Source of the DNA: Lachnospiraceae bacterium
Lineage (GTDB): Bacteria; Bacillota; Clostridia; Lachnospirales; Lachnospiraceae
DNA: 52,414 nt
Assembly: GCA_017436865.1 (NCBI GenBank)
Contig: JAFSCH010000005.1
Coordinates: forward strand, 1-52,414
Direction of reading: 5' to 3'
The notes below the pieces were generated by a model. That model ran no database searches, had not been told where the DNA came from, and worked only from the letters and a program-made list of their open reading frames with translations. This document shows, piece after piece, positions 1 through 7,873 of the stretch. The stretch's first letter is position 1, and each line of letters opens with the position of its first letter. Both the position numbers and the translations under genes were made by a program.

Positions 1-228
1 GCCTGTGAAGGTTCTAAGCAGAGGTTTGTGCCTACCGGATTGGCAACCGGAGATAATGAGATAGAACAGCACCGGAATTTCAGCGAAACGCATTTTCCGG
101 GAGTGGCTCCCTGTAGATTCCGTCTGGATGGGCATGATGGAAATGCAGTGTGGGATGAAGCCGTCCCAATGTATGTTACCCGGCTGGGGGAACTGATTGA
201 GAAATCAGCTCAAAGAAATCTTTTTTGA
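1..228 (+). CDS. C-terminal part of an unrecognised element protein (5' partial)
   Basis: The reading frame is open from the first base of the window and ends with TGA at 226-228, giving 75 residues. The GTG at 28 is in frame but is probably an internal valine, because the frame continues upstream without a stop. The visible part is polar, with a short HFPGVAPCRFRLDGHDG stretch and a possible helix near the end (YVTRLGELIEKSA). I do not recognise the family. Its position upstream of the recombinase-related cassette suggests it belongs to the element backbone or cargo. Confidence 0.45.
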   Translation, partial: ACEGSKQRFVPTGLATGDNEIEQHRNFSETHFPGVAPCRFRLDGHDGNAVWDEAVPMYVTRLGELIEKSAQRNLF

Positions 229-243
229 TTTTTATGGATAATG

Positions 244-319
244 TGGCATTCGTGCCATGTTGTCCTTTGAGATAAGGAAGCTGACACATACATTGTTATA
301 TGAAGGACAGCTTTCTTAT
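244..319 (+). other. Intergenic hairpins upstream of the resolvase-like/MazF pair
   Basis: Two stems are visible between the partial gene and the next start. TGGCA-ttcg-TGCCA at 244-257 closes a TTCG tetraloop. ATAAGGAAGCTG (272-283) pairs with CAGCTTTCTTAT (308-319) with a single G-U. Neither is followed by a clear T-run, so attenuation or mRNA protection is as likely as termination. Confidence 0.4.
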
Positions 320-381
320 TTCAGAGGATAACTGCCGGCGTAATCTCTGTAAAAATCTATGAAAGAACAGGTACAAGAAAT

Positions 382-813
382 ATGTGCAACATAGGAATTG
401 TATTAGGAGACGCCGGGGTTAAATTTCCTACGGCTATTTTATTTATGAACTCCAACAAGTCGGAGCGTAATATCCGTAAAAAGGTTGCTAAGACCAGAGA
501 GAAATGTATGTCACATGGAATTGTCTTAGGGCATGATGTGGTAATCAACAAAGGTCCTGACAGAGATATTGACCGTGATGCAGTCAATATGCTTATCACA
601 TTTCTTCTTGACGGGGAATATCAGATGATTGTGGTGGACAAGCTCACAGACCTTACATCTGATTTATCGGATTTAGAGGAGTTCTTAAATGATGCGGCTG
701 CGATTGGTGTGAGTGTGTTTGAACTTTCTACCATGCAGGTCAGACATCATGTGTATATGGAAGGCTGCCCGGATTGTTCCACTATTGGTAAAATCATAAA
801 TCTGAGGTCTTGA
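382..813 (+). CDS. Degenerate resolvase-fold protein (catalytically dead), partner of MazF-like toxin
   Basis: This 143-residue protein looks like the N-terminal catalytic domain of a serine recombinase and nothing more. AILFMNS (18-24) aligns with AIYLRLS of the large recombinases, and the stretch MIVVDKLTDLTSDLSDLEEFL aligns with VIVKDLSRFGRNYIEAGRYIE. The Ser position is retained (Ser24), but the neighbouring Arg is Met and the two arginines of the S-R-x-x-R motif are gone, so strand cleavage is not expected. There is no DNA-binding recombinase domain or zinc ribbon. The stop is followed after one base by the MazF-like start, so the two are almost certainly co-transcribed. Its place is where an antitoxin normally sits. 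The fold assignment is by eye. Confidence 0.7.
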   Translation: MCNIGIVLGDAGVKFPTAILFMNSNKSERNIRKKVAKTREKCMSHGIVLGHDVVINKGPDRDIDRDAVNMLITFLLDGEYQMIVVDKLTDLTSDLSDLEEFLNDAAAIGVSVFELSTMQVRHHVYMEGCPDCSTIGKIINLRS

Positions 814-814
814 T

Positions 815-1180
815 ATGAAGATCAGACGAGGAGACATATTATATGTTGATTTAGGTGTGCAGTATCAGGGAAGCATTCAGGGCAGTATGCGTCCTGTGGT
901 GGTAGTAAGTAACAATATGGCGAACAAGCACAGCACCGTGATAACGGTTGTTCCCTTATCCACCAAAATCAACAAAAAGAGAAATCTTCCCACTCATGTA
1001 TTTGTGTCAGCTTATAAGAGCGAGGGATTAGAACAGCACAGTATCGCACTTTGCGAACAGGTGACAGCCCTCGATTATGGCAGAATTATTGAGAACATGG
1101 GCAAGGTTGATAAAGATACCCTTGCAAGGATAACCGAAGCTGTGCAAGTGCAGGTCGGGGTATTTGATAAGTATAACTGA
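815..1180 (+). CDS. MazF/PemK-family mRNA interferase toxin
   Basis: The 121 residues match the MazF/PemK family throughout. RRGDILYVDLG is at the start, MRPVVVVSNN follows a GS-x-Q-G turn, VITVVPLSTK comes next, and there is a late IALCEQVTALDYGRI strand-helix segment. Family members are sequence-specific endoribonucleases held in check by a co-encoded antitoxin. The length is normal for the family. The start lies one base after the upstream stop, with TGAGG at 804-808 as a ribosome site inside that gene. No ordinary antitoxin (AbrB, RHH or Phd type) is next to it; the only coupled partner is the resolvase-like protein upstream. It is followed by a hairpin terminator at 1201. Confidence 0.88.
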   Translation: MKIRRGDILYVDLGVQYQGSIQGSMRPVVVVSNNMANKHSTVITVVPLSTKINKKRNLPTHVFVSAYKSEGLEQHSIALCEQVTALDYGRIIENMGKVDKDTLARITEAVQVQVGVFDKYN

Positions 1181-1200
1181 TTATAAGGTAGATTTAGCAG

Positions 1201-1226
1201 AGCCGGGCAGGAGTGTCCGGCTTTTT
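1201..1226 (+). terminator. Rho-independent terminator after the MazF-like gene
   Basis: AGCCGG (1201-1206) pairs with CCGGCT (1217-1222) across a ten-base loop and runs into TTTTT. The 3' arm and tail (CCGGCTTTTTACATA) recur at the terminator at 2357. Confidence 0.75.
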
Positions 1227-1283
1227 ACATATTTGTCCGTGATAGGACAGGATATGTCATTCAGAAGAATGGAGGATTAAAGA

Positions 1284-2327
1284 GTGAAAGTAGCAATGTA
1301 TATGAGAGTAGGTAATAAAGACCAGTTAATGGATACAGATAGGAAAGAAGGTACAGAAGTGGATAAACAGGCAATCGGTTTTGTGTATGACTCTCTTGGA
1401 AGGAAAGAGCATTTTGAAGAACAGAAGCGGCAGATAAATCAGTATTGCAGTGATATGGGATTGAGCCTAAAAGCTGTTTATGAGTGCAGCAAAAAGGATT
1501 TAAAAGACAGAAAGGCATATTTCAATTCCATTATCGAAGAAAATGCAGCAGATGTAGATACTTTTATTATTCCTTCTGTGAGCAGGATTAGCAGGAAGTT
1601 TGATGAGTTTAAGGAGATTATAGAGAATTTCAGAGAGCATGGTATAGAGGTGGTTTCTCTTACTGTGTCAGAAAGTATGCTGCTTGATGCTAAAAATCCA
1701 TTACACGACTTTGCTATGGGAGTAGCAAGTGGAGAAATCGTGTTGTCCGGTGGGTATGATGAGGAAGAATATGAGGATTATGATTCGGACTATGAGGAAA
1801 GCTTCAAGACCAATCTTCCTTATGGATATGAGCTGGTAGATGGAAGGATTGTGGTGGACGACAGTAAAAGGGAAGTGGTTGCTTGGATATTCAATGCTAT
1901 GGAGCGTTATTCCAATGATGTGCCAGATATTCTTGTGAAGCAGTTACAGCAAAACTTTTATGAGGAGCTTGGTGCAGAGCTTGAATATGAGGAAGCTAAA
2001 GGACGGGTTTCTTTTGGTGCAGTTGAAGAATATCTTTGTACGGAGCTGAATGTCCGTTTGATGAATTTTGATCCTGACATAAAAGAAAGCCGTGTCGAGA
2101 GAATTAAGGAATGTCTGACAGCTCCATTAAATGAAGAACAGCAGACATTGATAGAGGACAGGTTTTTAAAGAGTGGTGCAGAATACAAAAAAGAAATTAT
2201 CCGCCATATTCTTATGGATTCTCAAAAAACTTCCATTGCAGAACGCAGACAGGCGGGAATTTACTATGGGAAACTTAGGAGTGGTGCGGAAAAGACCACA
2301 ACACAGCAGAAACCACCGAAGCGATAG
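1284..2327 (+). CDS. Serine recombinase homologue with catalytic Ser replaced by Gly
   Basis: The GTG start is preceded by GGAGG at 1271-1275. Residues 1-145 form a resolvase-like domain: AMYMRVGNKDQ (4-14) is the nucleophile motif with Gly10 where serine is required, while the downstream SRISRKF retains the S-R-x-x-R arginines. An acidic linker (DEEEYEDYDSDYEE) precedes a domain like the Pfam Recombinase domain (PYGYELVDGRIVVDDSKREV). No zinc ribbon or long coiled coil is present, and at 347 residues it is much shorter than the 530-580 residue recombinases downstream. It should still bind DNA or partner recombinases but not cleave. A regulatory or structural role in excision is inference. 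It appears intact, with its own ribosome site and following terminator. Confidence 0.75.
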   Translation: MKVAMYMRVGNKDQLMDTDRKEGTEVDKQAIGFVYDSLGRKEHFEEQKRQINQYCSDMGLSLKAVYECSKKDLKDRKAYFNSIIEENAADVDTFIIPSVSRISRKFDEFKEIIENFREHGIEVVSLTVSESMLLDAKNPLHDFAMGVASGEIVLSGGYDEEEYEDYDSDYEESFKTNLPYGYELVDGRIVVDDSKREVVAWIFNAMERYSNDVPDILVKQLQQNFYEELGAELEYEEAKGRVSFGAVEEYLCTELNVRLMNFDPDIKESRVERIKECLTAPLNEEQQTLIEDRFLKSGAEYKKEIIRHILMDSQKTSIAERRQAGIYYGKLRSGAEKTTTQQKPPKR

Positions 2328-2356
2328 ACATAAACATACACATATCTTACAAGGGT

Positions 2357-2381
2357 AGCCGGACTTTGCTCCGGCTTTTTA
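2357..2381 (+). terminator. Rho-independent terminator after the dead recombinase homologue
   Basis: AGCCGGA (2357-2363) pairs with TCCGGCT (2370-2376) around a six-base loop, followed by TTTTT. It shares its 3' half with the terminator at 1201-1226. Confidence 0.8.
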
Positions 2382-2428
2382 CATAGCAGTTTTAAACTGC
2401 CATGAATATATGTTAGGAGGCTTGTAAA

Positions 2429-2674
2429 GTGTCACTACTTAATTTGGAAGAAATGAGAGCAGTTGATATTAGAACTGTAAAGCCGGAGAGCCTTGTGGAT
2501 ATTACAAAAATTCATATAGACGAAAATCTGGAAGGGAAGGAAAGGGCAGAGGAATTTATCCGGCAGGTAAAAAATCCGTACTGTTATAAGGTTGGGAAAA
2601 TGATTGTGAAATCAAGCTACTCGAAGGGTTCTACACTTACGGAGCGTTTTCAGGAATTAGTCCTTGCGGTCTGA
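2429..2674 (+). CDS. Small element-associated protein (DUF6870-like)
   Basis: The GTG start at 2429 has a perfect AGGAGG at 2415-2420. The 81 residues contain VDITKIHIDENLEGKERAEE and a C-terminal NPYCYKVGKMIVK stretch, resembling a family of roughly 80-residue proteins often found beside serine recombinases in Clostridia elements; my memory is of DUF6870, and this was not checked. It has no membrane segment or evident DNA-binding motif. It sits between a terminator and the inverted repeats preceding the recombinases, so it could be an excision or regulatory accessory protein. Function is unknown. Confidence 0.65.
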   Translation: MSLLNLEEMRAVDIRTVKPESLVDITKIHIDENLEGKERAEEFIRQVKNPYCYKVGKMIVKSSYSKGSTLTERFQELVLAV

Positions 2675-2714
2675 TTTTTTTTGAAAAAGGGGTGGAAAAA
2701 ACACAGGAGTTATG

Positions 2715-2796
2715 TTAATCTAAGAATCATAAAAAAATAGGGCTGACATCAGTGCAGACCTCTGATTCTTAGATTATTAAGATTGGGCGATCTTAA
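2715..2796 (+). promoter_or_regulatory. Inverted repeats in front of the recombinase operon
   Basis: AATCTAAGAATCA (2717-2729) and TGATTCTTAGATT (2763-2775) form a perfect 13-bp inverted repeat with a 33-base spacer. Immediately after it, TTAAGAT (2777-2783) pairs with ATCTTAA (2790-2796) around TGGGCG. The arrangement directly precedes the first recombinase start at 2828. It could be a regulator operator, a leader hairpin or a recombinase-binding site; the sequence does not decide between these. Confidence 0.55.
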
Positions 2797-2827
2797 TTTG
2801 AAAATCATAAGAATGGAGCGATGCAGG

Positions 2828-4495
2828 ATGAAGGCGAACACTTCTAAAATTTATCACGCAGCCATCTACTTACGATTATCAAAGGAAGATGGCGATGTTG
2901 CCGAAGGTAGCAGACTGGAAAGCAACAGTATCTCAAATCAAAAAGATTTAATCATGGACTTTGTGGGTAAGCACCCGGAAATCCATATCCATTCCATACG
3001 GGTGGACGATGGATACAGCGGTGTTGACTTTAATCGTCCGAGTTTCCAACAAATGTTAGATGATATAAAGGCTGGCGAGGTTGACTGTGTCATTGTAAAG
3101 GACTTGTCACGATTTGGCAGAAATTATATCGAAGCAGGAAGATATATTGAAAAGATATTCCCAATGATGGGAGTGCGTTTCATTGCCGTTACGGACTGCT
3201 ATGACAGTCTTGAAAAGAATAACGGTACTGAAATGATTGTTCCTTTTAAGAACCTGATTAACGATGCGTACAGCAGGGACATTTCCATTAAGATTAGAAG
3301 TAATCTGGAAGTGAAAAGAAAAAGGGGCGATTACATCGGTGCATTTGTGGCATACGGTTATCAGAAGTCTTTTGAAAATAAGAACAAAATCGTTGTAGAC
3401 GAATATGCAGCCGAAGTTGTAAAAGATATTTTCAGAATGAAGCTACTTGGCATGAGCCAGCAGACCATAGCGGATATTCTGAATAATAACGGAATTTTAG
3501 CACCACTTGCCTATAAGAACAGTATCGGTATTCATTTGAAAACCTCGTTTGATATGGGGGAAGCACCGAAGTGGAATTATGTTTCTGTTACCCGTATTCT
3601 GAAAAATGAGATTTATACGGGTGTTCTGATACAGGGCAGACAGACAACTCCTAATTATAAAGTAAAGACAAGGGTAATGAAACCTGAGAGCCAATGGGTT
3701 CGTATAGAGAATAACCATGAGGCAATCATTAACCGGAGAGATTTTGATTTAGTTCAGGAGCTTCTTAAATTAGATACACGATGCTCACCGGGAGAAAATA
3801 AGGTTTATCCGTTATCAGGCGTTTTGGTGTGTGGGGATTGTCTTGACAGTATGGTGCGTAAGACGGTTCCGGCAAACGGTAAGCAGTATGTGTATTATGT
3901 CTGCTCTACCAATAAGAAGAATAAAAATCATTGTTCCTCACACCGGATCAGCGAAGCAGATTTAATGGATGCGGTATTAAAGTCCATTCAGCTTCATGTG
4001 AGTGAAATGCTGGGTGTCAAAAATGCCTTGAAAATGATTGATGAACTGCAATGGAAACAGGCAGGGATTGAGAAGTATGAGGAACGAATAAGGAGAGAAA
4101 AACAGAAGAAAGCCAAAATTGAAGCCCGAAAGCTGAATCTGTACGAAGATTTCAAGGATGGTATTTTAACCAAAGCGGAATATGTGCAGATGAAAGAGGA
4201 GTACAGCTATCAGATTGCTGTTTCGGATAGGGCAATCATTTCCTATGAGCATGAAGTGGAGCTTTTGAAAAATAACAAGGGTAGCAGACAGGAATGGATT
4301 AAGGCTTTTAAGAAATTTGAGAATATCACAGAATTAGACCGTGCGGCGGTAATTGCTCTGGTTAAGCAGGTGCGTGTGTATGGTAAAGACAGAATTGAGG
4401 TCATCTTCAATTTTCAGGAGGAAACAGAGAGACACAGCAGCTTAATTGCCTTTGCAAATCCTAACTACGATTATGTGGAAGGGATGGTGGTGTAA
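2828..4495 (+). CDS. Large serine recombinase 1
   Basis: Members integrate and excise mobile elements by a serine-linked double-strand exchange. The resolvase domain shows AAIYLRLSKED with Ser18, and VKDLSRFGRNYIEAGRYIE with both catalytic arginines. The Recombinase domain covers about residues 170-320. A zinc ribbon follows (VCGDC, then VCS and HCSSH), and then a charged coiled coil near residues 415-510. At 555 residues it is full length for the TndX/TnpX-type group. The ATG at 2828 is chosen over TTG at 2783 and ATG at 2813 because GGAG lies about nine bases upstream. Its stop is immediately followed by the next gene's ATG. Confidence 0.93.
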   Translation: MKANTSKIYHAAIYLRLSKEDGDVAEGSRLESNSISNQKDLIMDFVGKHPEIHIHSIRVDDGYSGVDFNRPSFQQMLDDIKAGEVDCVIVKDLSRFGRNYIEAGRYIEKIFPMMGVRFIAVTDCYDSLEKNNGTEMIVPFKNLINDAYSRDISIKIRSNLEVKRKRGDYIGAFVAYGYQKSFENKNKIVVDEYAAEVVKDIFRMKLLGMSQQTIADILNNNGILAPLAYKNSIGIHLKTSFDMGEAPKWNYVSVTRILKNEIYTGVLIQGRQTTPNYKVKTRVMKPESQWVRIENNHEAIINRRDFDLVQELLKLDTRCSPGENKVYPLSGVLVCGDCLDSMVRKTVPANGKQYVYYVCSTNKKNKNHCSSHRISEADLMDAVLKSIQLHVSEMLGVKNALKMIDELQWKQAGIEKYEERIRREKQKKAKIEARKLNLYEDFKDGILTKAEYVQMKEEYSYQIAVSDRAIISYEHEVELLKNNKGSRQEWIKAFKKFENITELDRAAVIALVKQVRVYGKDRIEVIFNFQEETERHSSLIAFANPNYDYVEGMVV

Positions 4496-6250
4496 ATGGC
4501 AAGAAAGAGCAGAAAGCAGACCACCGTTACACAGTTGGAAACTCCGGTTTCCGTAGCAGAATACAAGGTTTATCGCACAGCATTATATGCAAGATTATCT
4601 GCGGATGAGCATTGCAGGTCAGAAGGTACAACCATTGAAAACCAGCTTTACCTTTTACGAGATTATGTGAAGGATAAGCCATATCTTCAAGTGGTAGACG
4701 AGTATTATGATGACGGTGTAACCGGAACGAAGTTCGACAGACCTGATTTTAACCGTATGATAGCAGATATGCGGGCAGGTAAGATAGATTGCATTATTGT
4801 AAAAGATTTATCACGACTTGGCAGAAACTATTTGGAGGCAGGCGATTATCTTGAAAAAATATTCCCGTTCTTCGGTGTCCGTTTTATAGCAATTACGGAC
4901 GGATATGACAGCAGTTGCCCGAATCTTACGGAAGATGGGTTGATAGTTCCGTTAAAGAACCTGATAAATGACATTTATGCAAAAGACCTTTCACGGAAGA
5001 TAAGCTCAGCATTTCTTATGAAACAGAAGCAGGGGAAATTTATCGGAATGTCAGCTCCGTATGGATATATGAAATCTCCCGAAGATCATAACAAGCTGAT
5101 TGTTGATGAAGATGTAAGAGAGATTGTGTGGAATATCTTTCATTGGAGAGCAGACGGGGAAAGTCTTACAACTATTGCCAGACGATTGAATGATTATGAT
5201 ATTCCTTGTCCTACCAGATATAAATATCTCAGAGGCTGGGTTAAATCAGTACGGTCAAAGTCCGGTTTATGGACGGTCAGCACATTGGCAAGGGTTTTGG
5301 AAAATCCGGTGTATATCGGTGATATGGAACAGGGTATTGCAAGAACTGCATTATATAAGGGTATGAAAACAACCCGGATGCCTGTGGAGGAAAGAATTTA
5401 TGTTAAGAATACCCATGAGCCGATTGTAGAAAGAGAAATCTTTGAAAAAATCAATGAGCAGAGGCAAAAGTACAGAGAAAAATTCCATAGCAATTATGGT
5501 AAGCACGACAGCATTTCCAAAGAGCCGAATCTCCTAAAAGGTGTTTTGGTTTGTGCGGATTGTGGCAAGAATATGTCTCTTTGGAGGGATAGAAGCGGAG
5601 TTAAGCTGAATCCACCGAGGGTATATTATAAATATATCTGCCAGACTTATCAGACTTTGAAAGAGAAGGGTTGCACAAGAAAGCGTCTGAATAAGAAAGA
5701 TGTGGAAAGTGCAGTTGAGGAAGCTATCAGACTTCATATCAAGCTGTTTTTAGATGGCAGGAAGGCTCTGGAACAGTTAAACCGTACAGAACAGGCAAGA
5801 CAAATCAATGCAGGTTATCAGAGGGAAATCATTGAGGCTTGCAGGAGAAAAAGCAAGGCAGAGAGCAGAGCAGGCTCGCTTTACAATGATTATGCAGATG
5901 GTATCCTTAGCGAAAGTGATTATCTGTATGCGAAAGAGAAATATCTGAACGAAGCTGCGGCTGAGGAACAGAAAATCAATGAATTACAGGAACTTCAAAG
6001 GAGGTATGAAAAAGGCTGTAAAGAAGGCAGTAAGCTGGAAACAATCATTGAGAAGTATAAGAACTTTGACAATTTAACAGAGGACATTATCCAATCCTTT
6101 ATCAGTAAGGTGCTTGTATATAGTGATGAAAGGTTAGAGATATGCTTCCGTTTCAAAGACGAACTTGAGGAATTGGCACAAGTGGTTGAGGAAAGGAGGG
6201 ACGAGATATGCAGGGTAAAAGCACAGTTACCTATGGCAGCAAATATGTAA
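4496..6250 (+). CDS. Large serine recombinase 2
   Basis: This 584-residue recombinase has an N-terminal extension of about 28 residues. The catalytic motif TALYARLSADE follows (Ser35), then VKDLSRLGRNYLEAGDYLE with both catalytic arginines. A Recombinase domain, a zinc ribbon (VCADCGKNM, then ICQ and GCTRKR) and a coiled coil complete the family layout. The ATG directly abuts the upstream stop, so translation is probably coupled. The three recombinases are clearly homologous but diverged, which argues for separate roles or a heteromeric complex rather than a recent duplication. Confidence 0.93.
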   Translation: MARKSRKQTTVTQLETPVSVAEYKVYRTALYARLSADEHCRSEGTTIENQLYLLRDYVKDKPYLQVVDEYYDDGVTGTKFDRPDFNRMIADMRAGKIDCIIVKDLSRLGRNYLEAGDYLEKIFPFFGVRFIAITDGYDSSCPNLTEDGLIVPLKNLINDIYAKDLSRKISSAFLMKQKQGKFIGMSAPYGYMKSPEDHNKLIVDEDVREIVWNIFHWRADGESLTTIARRLNDYDIPCPTRYKYLRGWVKSVRSKSGLWTVSTLARVLENPVYIGDMEQGIARTALYKGMKTTRMPVEERIYVKNTHEPIVEREIFEKINEQRQKYREKFHSNYGKHDSISKEPNLLKGVLVCADCGKNMSLWRDRSGVKLNPPRVYYKYICQTYQTLKEKGCTRKRLNKKDVESAVEEAIRLHIKLFLDGRKALEQLNRTEQARQINAGYQREIIEACRRKSKAESRAGSLYNDYADGILSESDYLYAKEKYLNEAAAEEQKINELQELQRRYEKGCKEGSKLETIIEKYKNFDNLTEDIIQSFISKVLVYSDERLEICFRFKDELEELAQVVEERRDEICRVKAQLPMAANM

Positions 6251-7818
6251 TTGCCTTGTATATCCGATTATCACAGGAAGATCGTGATGTGTCCCTTCGG
6301 GCGGACAAGGCGGAGAGCAACAGTATAACCAATCAGAGAGCTTTACTTTGGGATTTCATTAGAAACCATGAGGAATTTGCAGATTGTACCGTAATTGAGA
6401 AGTGCGATGATGGATATTCCGGTGTACATTTTGACAGCAGACCACAGTTCACAGAGCTGATTGAACTTGCAAAGGTGGGCAAGGTGAACTGTATCATAGT
6501 AAAGGACTTCTCCCGATTTGGTAGAAACTATGTGGAGCTGGGCGATTATCTGGAGCAGTATTTCCCATTCCTCGGTGTAAGGTTTATATCAGTAAATGAT
6601 AACTATGACAGTAAGGATTTTGAGGGTACAACAGGCGGTCTTGATGTTGCGTTCAAGAATATGATTTATGACTTTTACAGCAGGGAGTTTTCTAAGAAAC
6701 AAAGAATTGCTTGGAGACGAATGGCTGAAAAAGGAGAGTATAATGCTCCTAATGCCATGTATGGTTATAGGAAAGCAGAGGATAATGTTCATCAGTTGGT
6801 AGTCCATGAGGAGACAGGGAAGATTGTTAAGGAAATTTTTGAGCTTGTAGCTTCCGGTGTTTCTACATTAAATGTTGCTAAGTTGTTGAATGAACGAGGG
6901 ATTTCGGCTCCGTCAGAGTTTCAGAATATGCAGGGATTTACAAAGCAGTGGAGCCCATACGGTGCTAAATGTTATTGGACTGCTGATAGAATCTATTGCA
7001 TGGTTAAAGACGAGAGATATACCGGAACAATGATTTCGCTCAAAACAACATCATTTACAGTAAGAGGCAAGCGTGTAAAAACACCACCGTCTGAATGGGT
7101 GAGGGTAGAAGATACTCATGAACCCATTGTGTCTTATGAGCTTTATGTGAAAGCAAATTCAATGCTGAGACAAATAGAGTTTAGGGCAAGTGGTAAGTCC
7201 GGCAGGAATATTTATCATTGTGGTTATTGTGGTAGAAAAATGCAGAAGGATGGAAAAGGTGGTCTTAGGTGTGGTCAGAGATATTTGATTAAAGAGTGTA
7301 GATGCCGAAGTGCGGTTATAAATCTTGAGGAAGCAAATGAGGCTGTTTTATCAGCTTTGAAGCAACAAATACGATTGTTTGTCAAAGAAGCTGAATTATC
7401 TAAGACTGTGAAGAATAAAACAGTTCCTTTTTCTGAAGGTGCTGAGATTGCAACCTTGATAAAAAGCATTGCTACAATGAAAAAGACATGGATGCCACTC
7501 TATGAGCAATACACGGATGGTAAGTTATCCAGAGAGGATTTCCTCGTGGAAAAGAAAAAATACGATGAAGAAACTGCAAGATTGGAGCAGAGGTTACATG
7601 AGCTTCAAAGCAAGCAGGAACTTCAACAGGAGAATGAACAGCAGATAGAGAAGAATATCAGTCAGTTAGGTTGCTATGCTGAACAGATGGAACTTACGGA
7701 AGAAATAAAAGAGAAGCTGATTGACAAAGTGAATGTATATTCCGATAATAGAATAGAAATCTGTTGGAACTTTGATAGCAGTTTCTTTGATTTGGAAACT
7801 ATGCACAAGTGCGGTTAG
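6208..7818 (+). CDS. Large serine recombinase 3
   Basis: The start overlaps the end of recombinase 2 by 43 bases in another frame and has a GGAGG at 6194-6199 inside that gene. Residues IALYIRLSQED carry Ser22, and VKDFSRFGRNYVELGDYLE carries the arginines. The zinc ribbon reads HCGYCGRKM, then RCGQ and CRC, and a coiled coil near residues 440-500 completes a 536-residue protein. All elements needed for catalysis are visible. The long overlap is a genuine coupled arrangement, since both proteins are full length. Confidence 0.93.
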   Translation: MQGKSTVTYGSKYVIALYIRLSQEDRDVSLRADKAESNSITNQRALLWDFIRNHEEFADCTVIEKCDDGYSGVHFDSRPQFTELIELAKVGKVNCIIVKDFSRFGRNYVELGDYLEQYFPFLGVRFISVNDNYDSKDFEGTTGGLDVAFKNMIYDFYSREFSKKQRIAWRRMAEKGEYNAPNAMYGYRKAEDNVHQLVVHEETGKIVKEIFELVASGVSTLNVAKLLNERGISAPSEFQNMQGFTKQWSPYGAKCYWTADRIYCMVKDERYTGTMISLKTTSFTVRGKRVKTPPSEWVRVEDTHEPIVSYELYVKANSMLRQIEFRASGKSGRNIYHCGYCGRKMQKDGKGGLRCGQRYLIKECRCRSAVINLEEANEAVLSALKQQIRLFVKEAELSKTVKNKTVPFSEGAEIATLIKSIATMKKTWMPLYEQYTDGKLSREDFLVEKKKYDEETARLEQRLHELQSKQELQQENEQQIEKNISQLGCYAEQMELTEEIKEKLIDKVNVYSDNRIEICWNFDSSFFDLETMHKCG

Positions 7819-7873
7819 CTTATAGTTCTAATGATGAAATAATGATTAAAATATTCAAAGGAGGAAGCTGCGT

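Noticed and set aside
6208-6250. Overlap of recombinases 2 and 3 as a frameshift or split gene
   Set aside because: Both proteins are complete with separate catalytic and zinc domains, so this is a true gene overlap.
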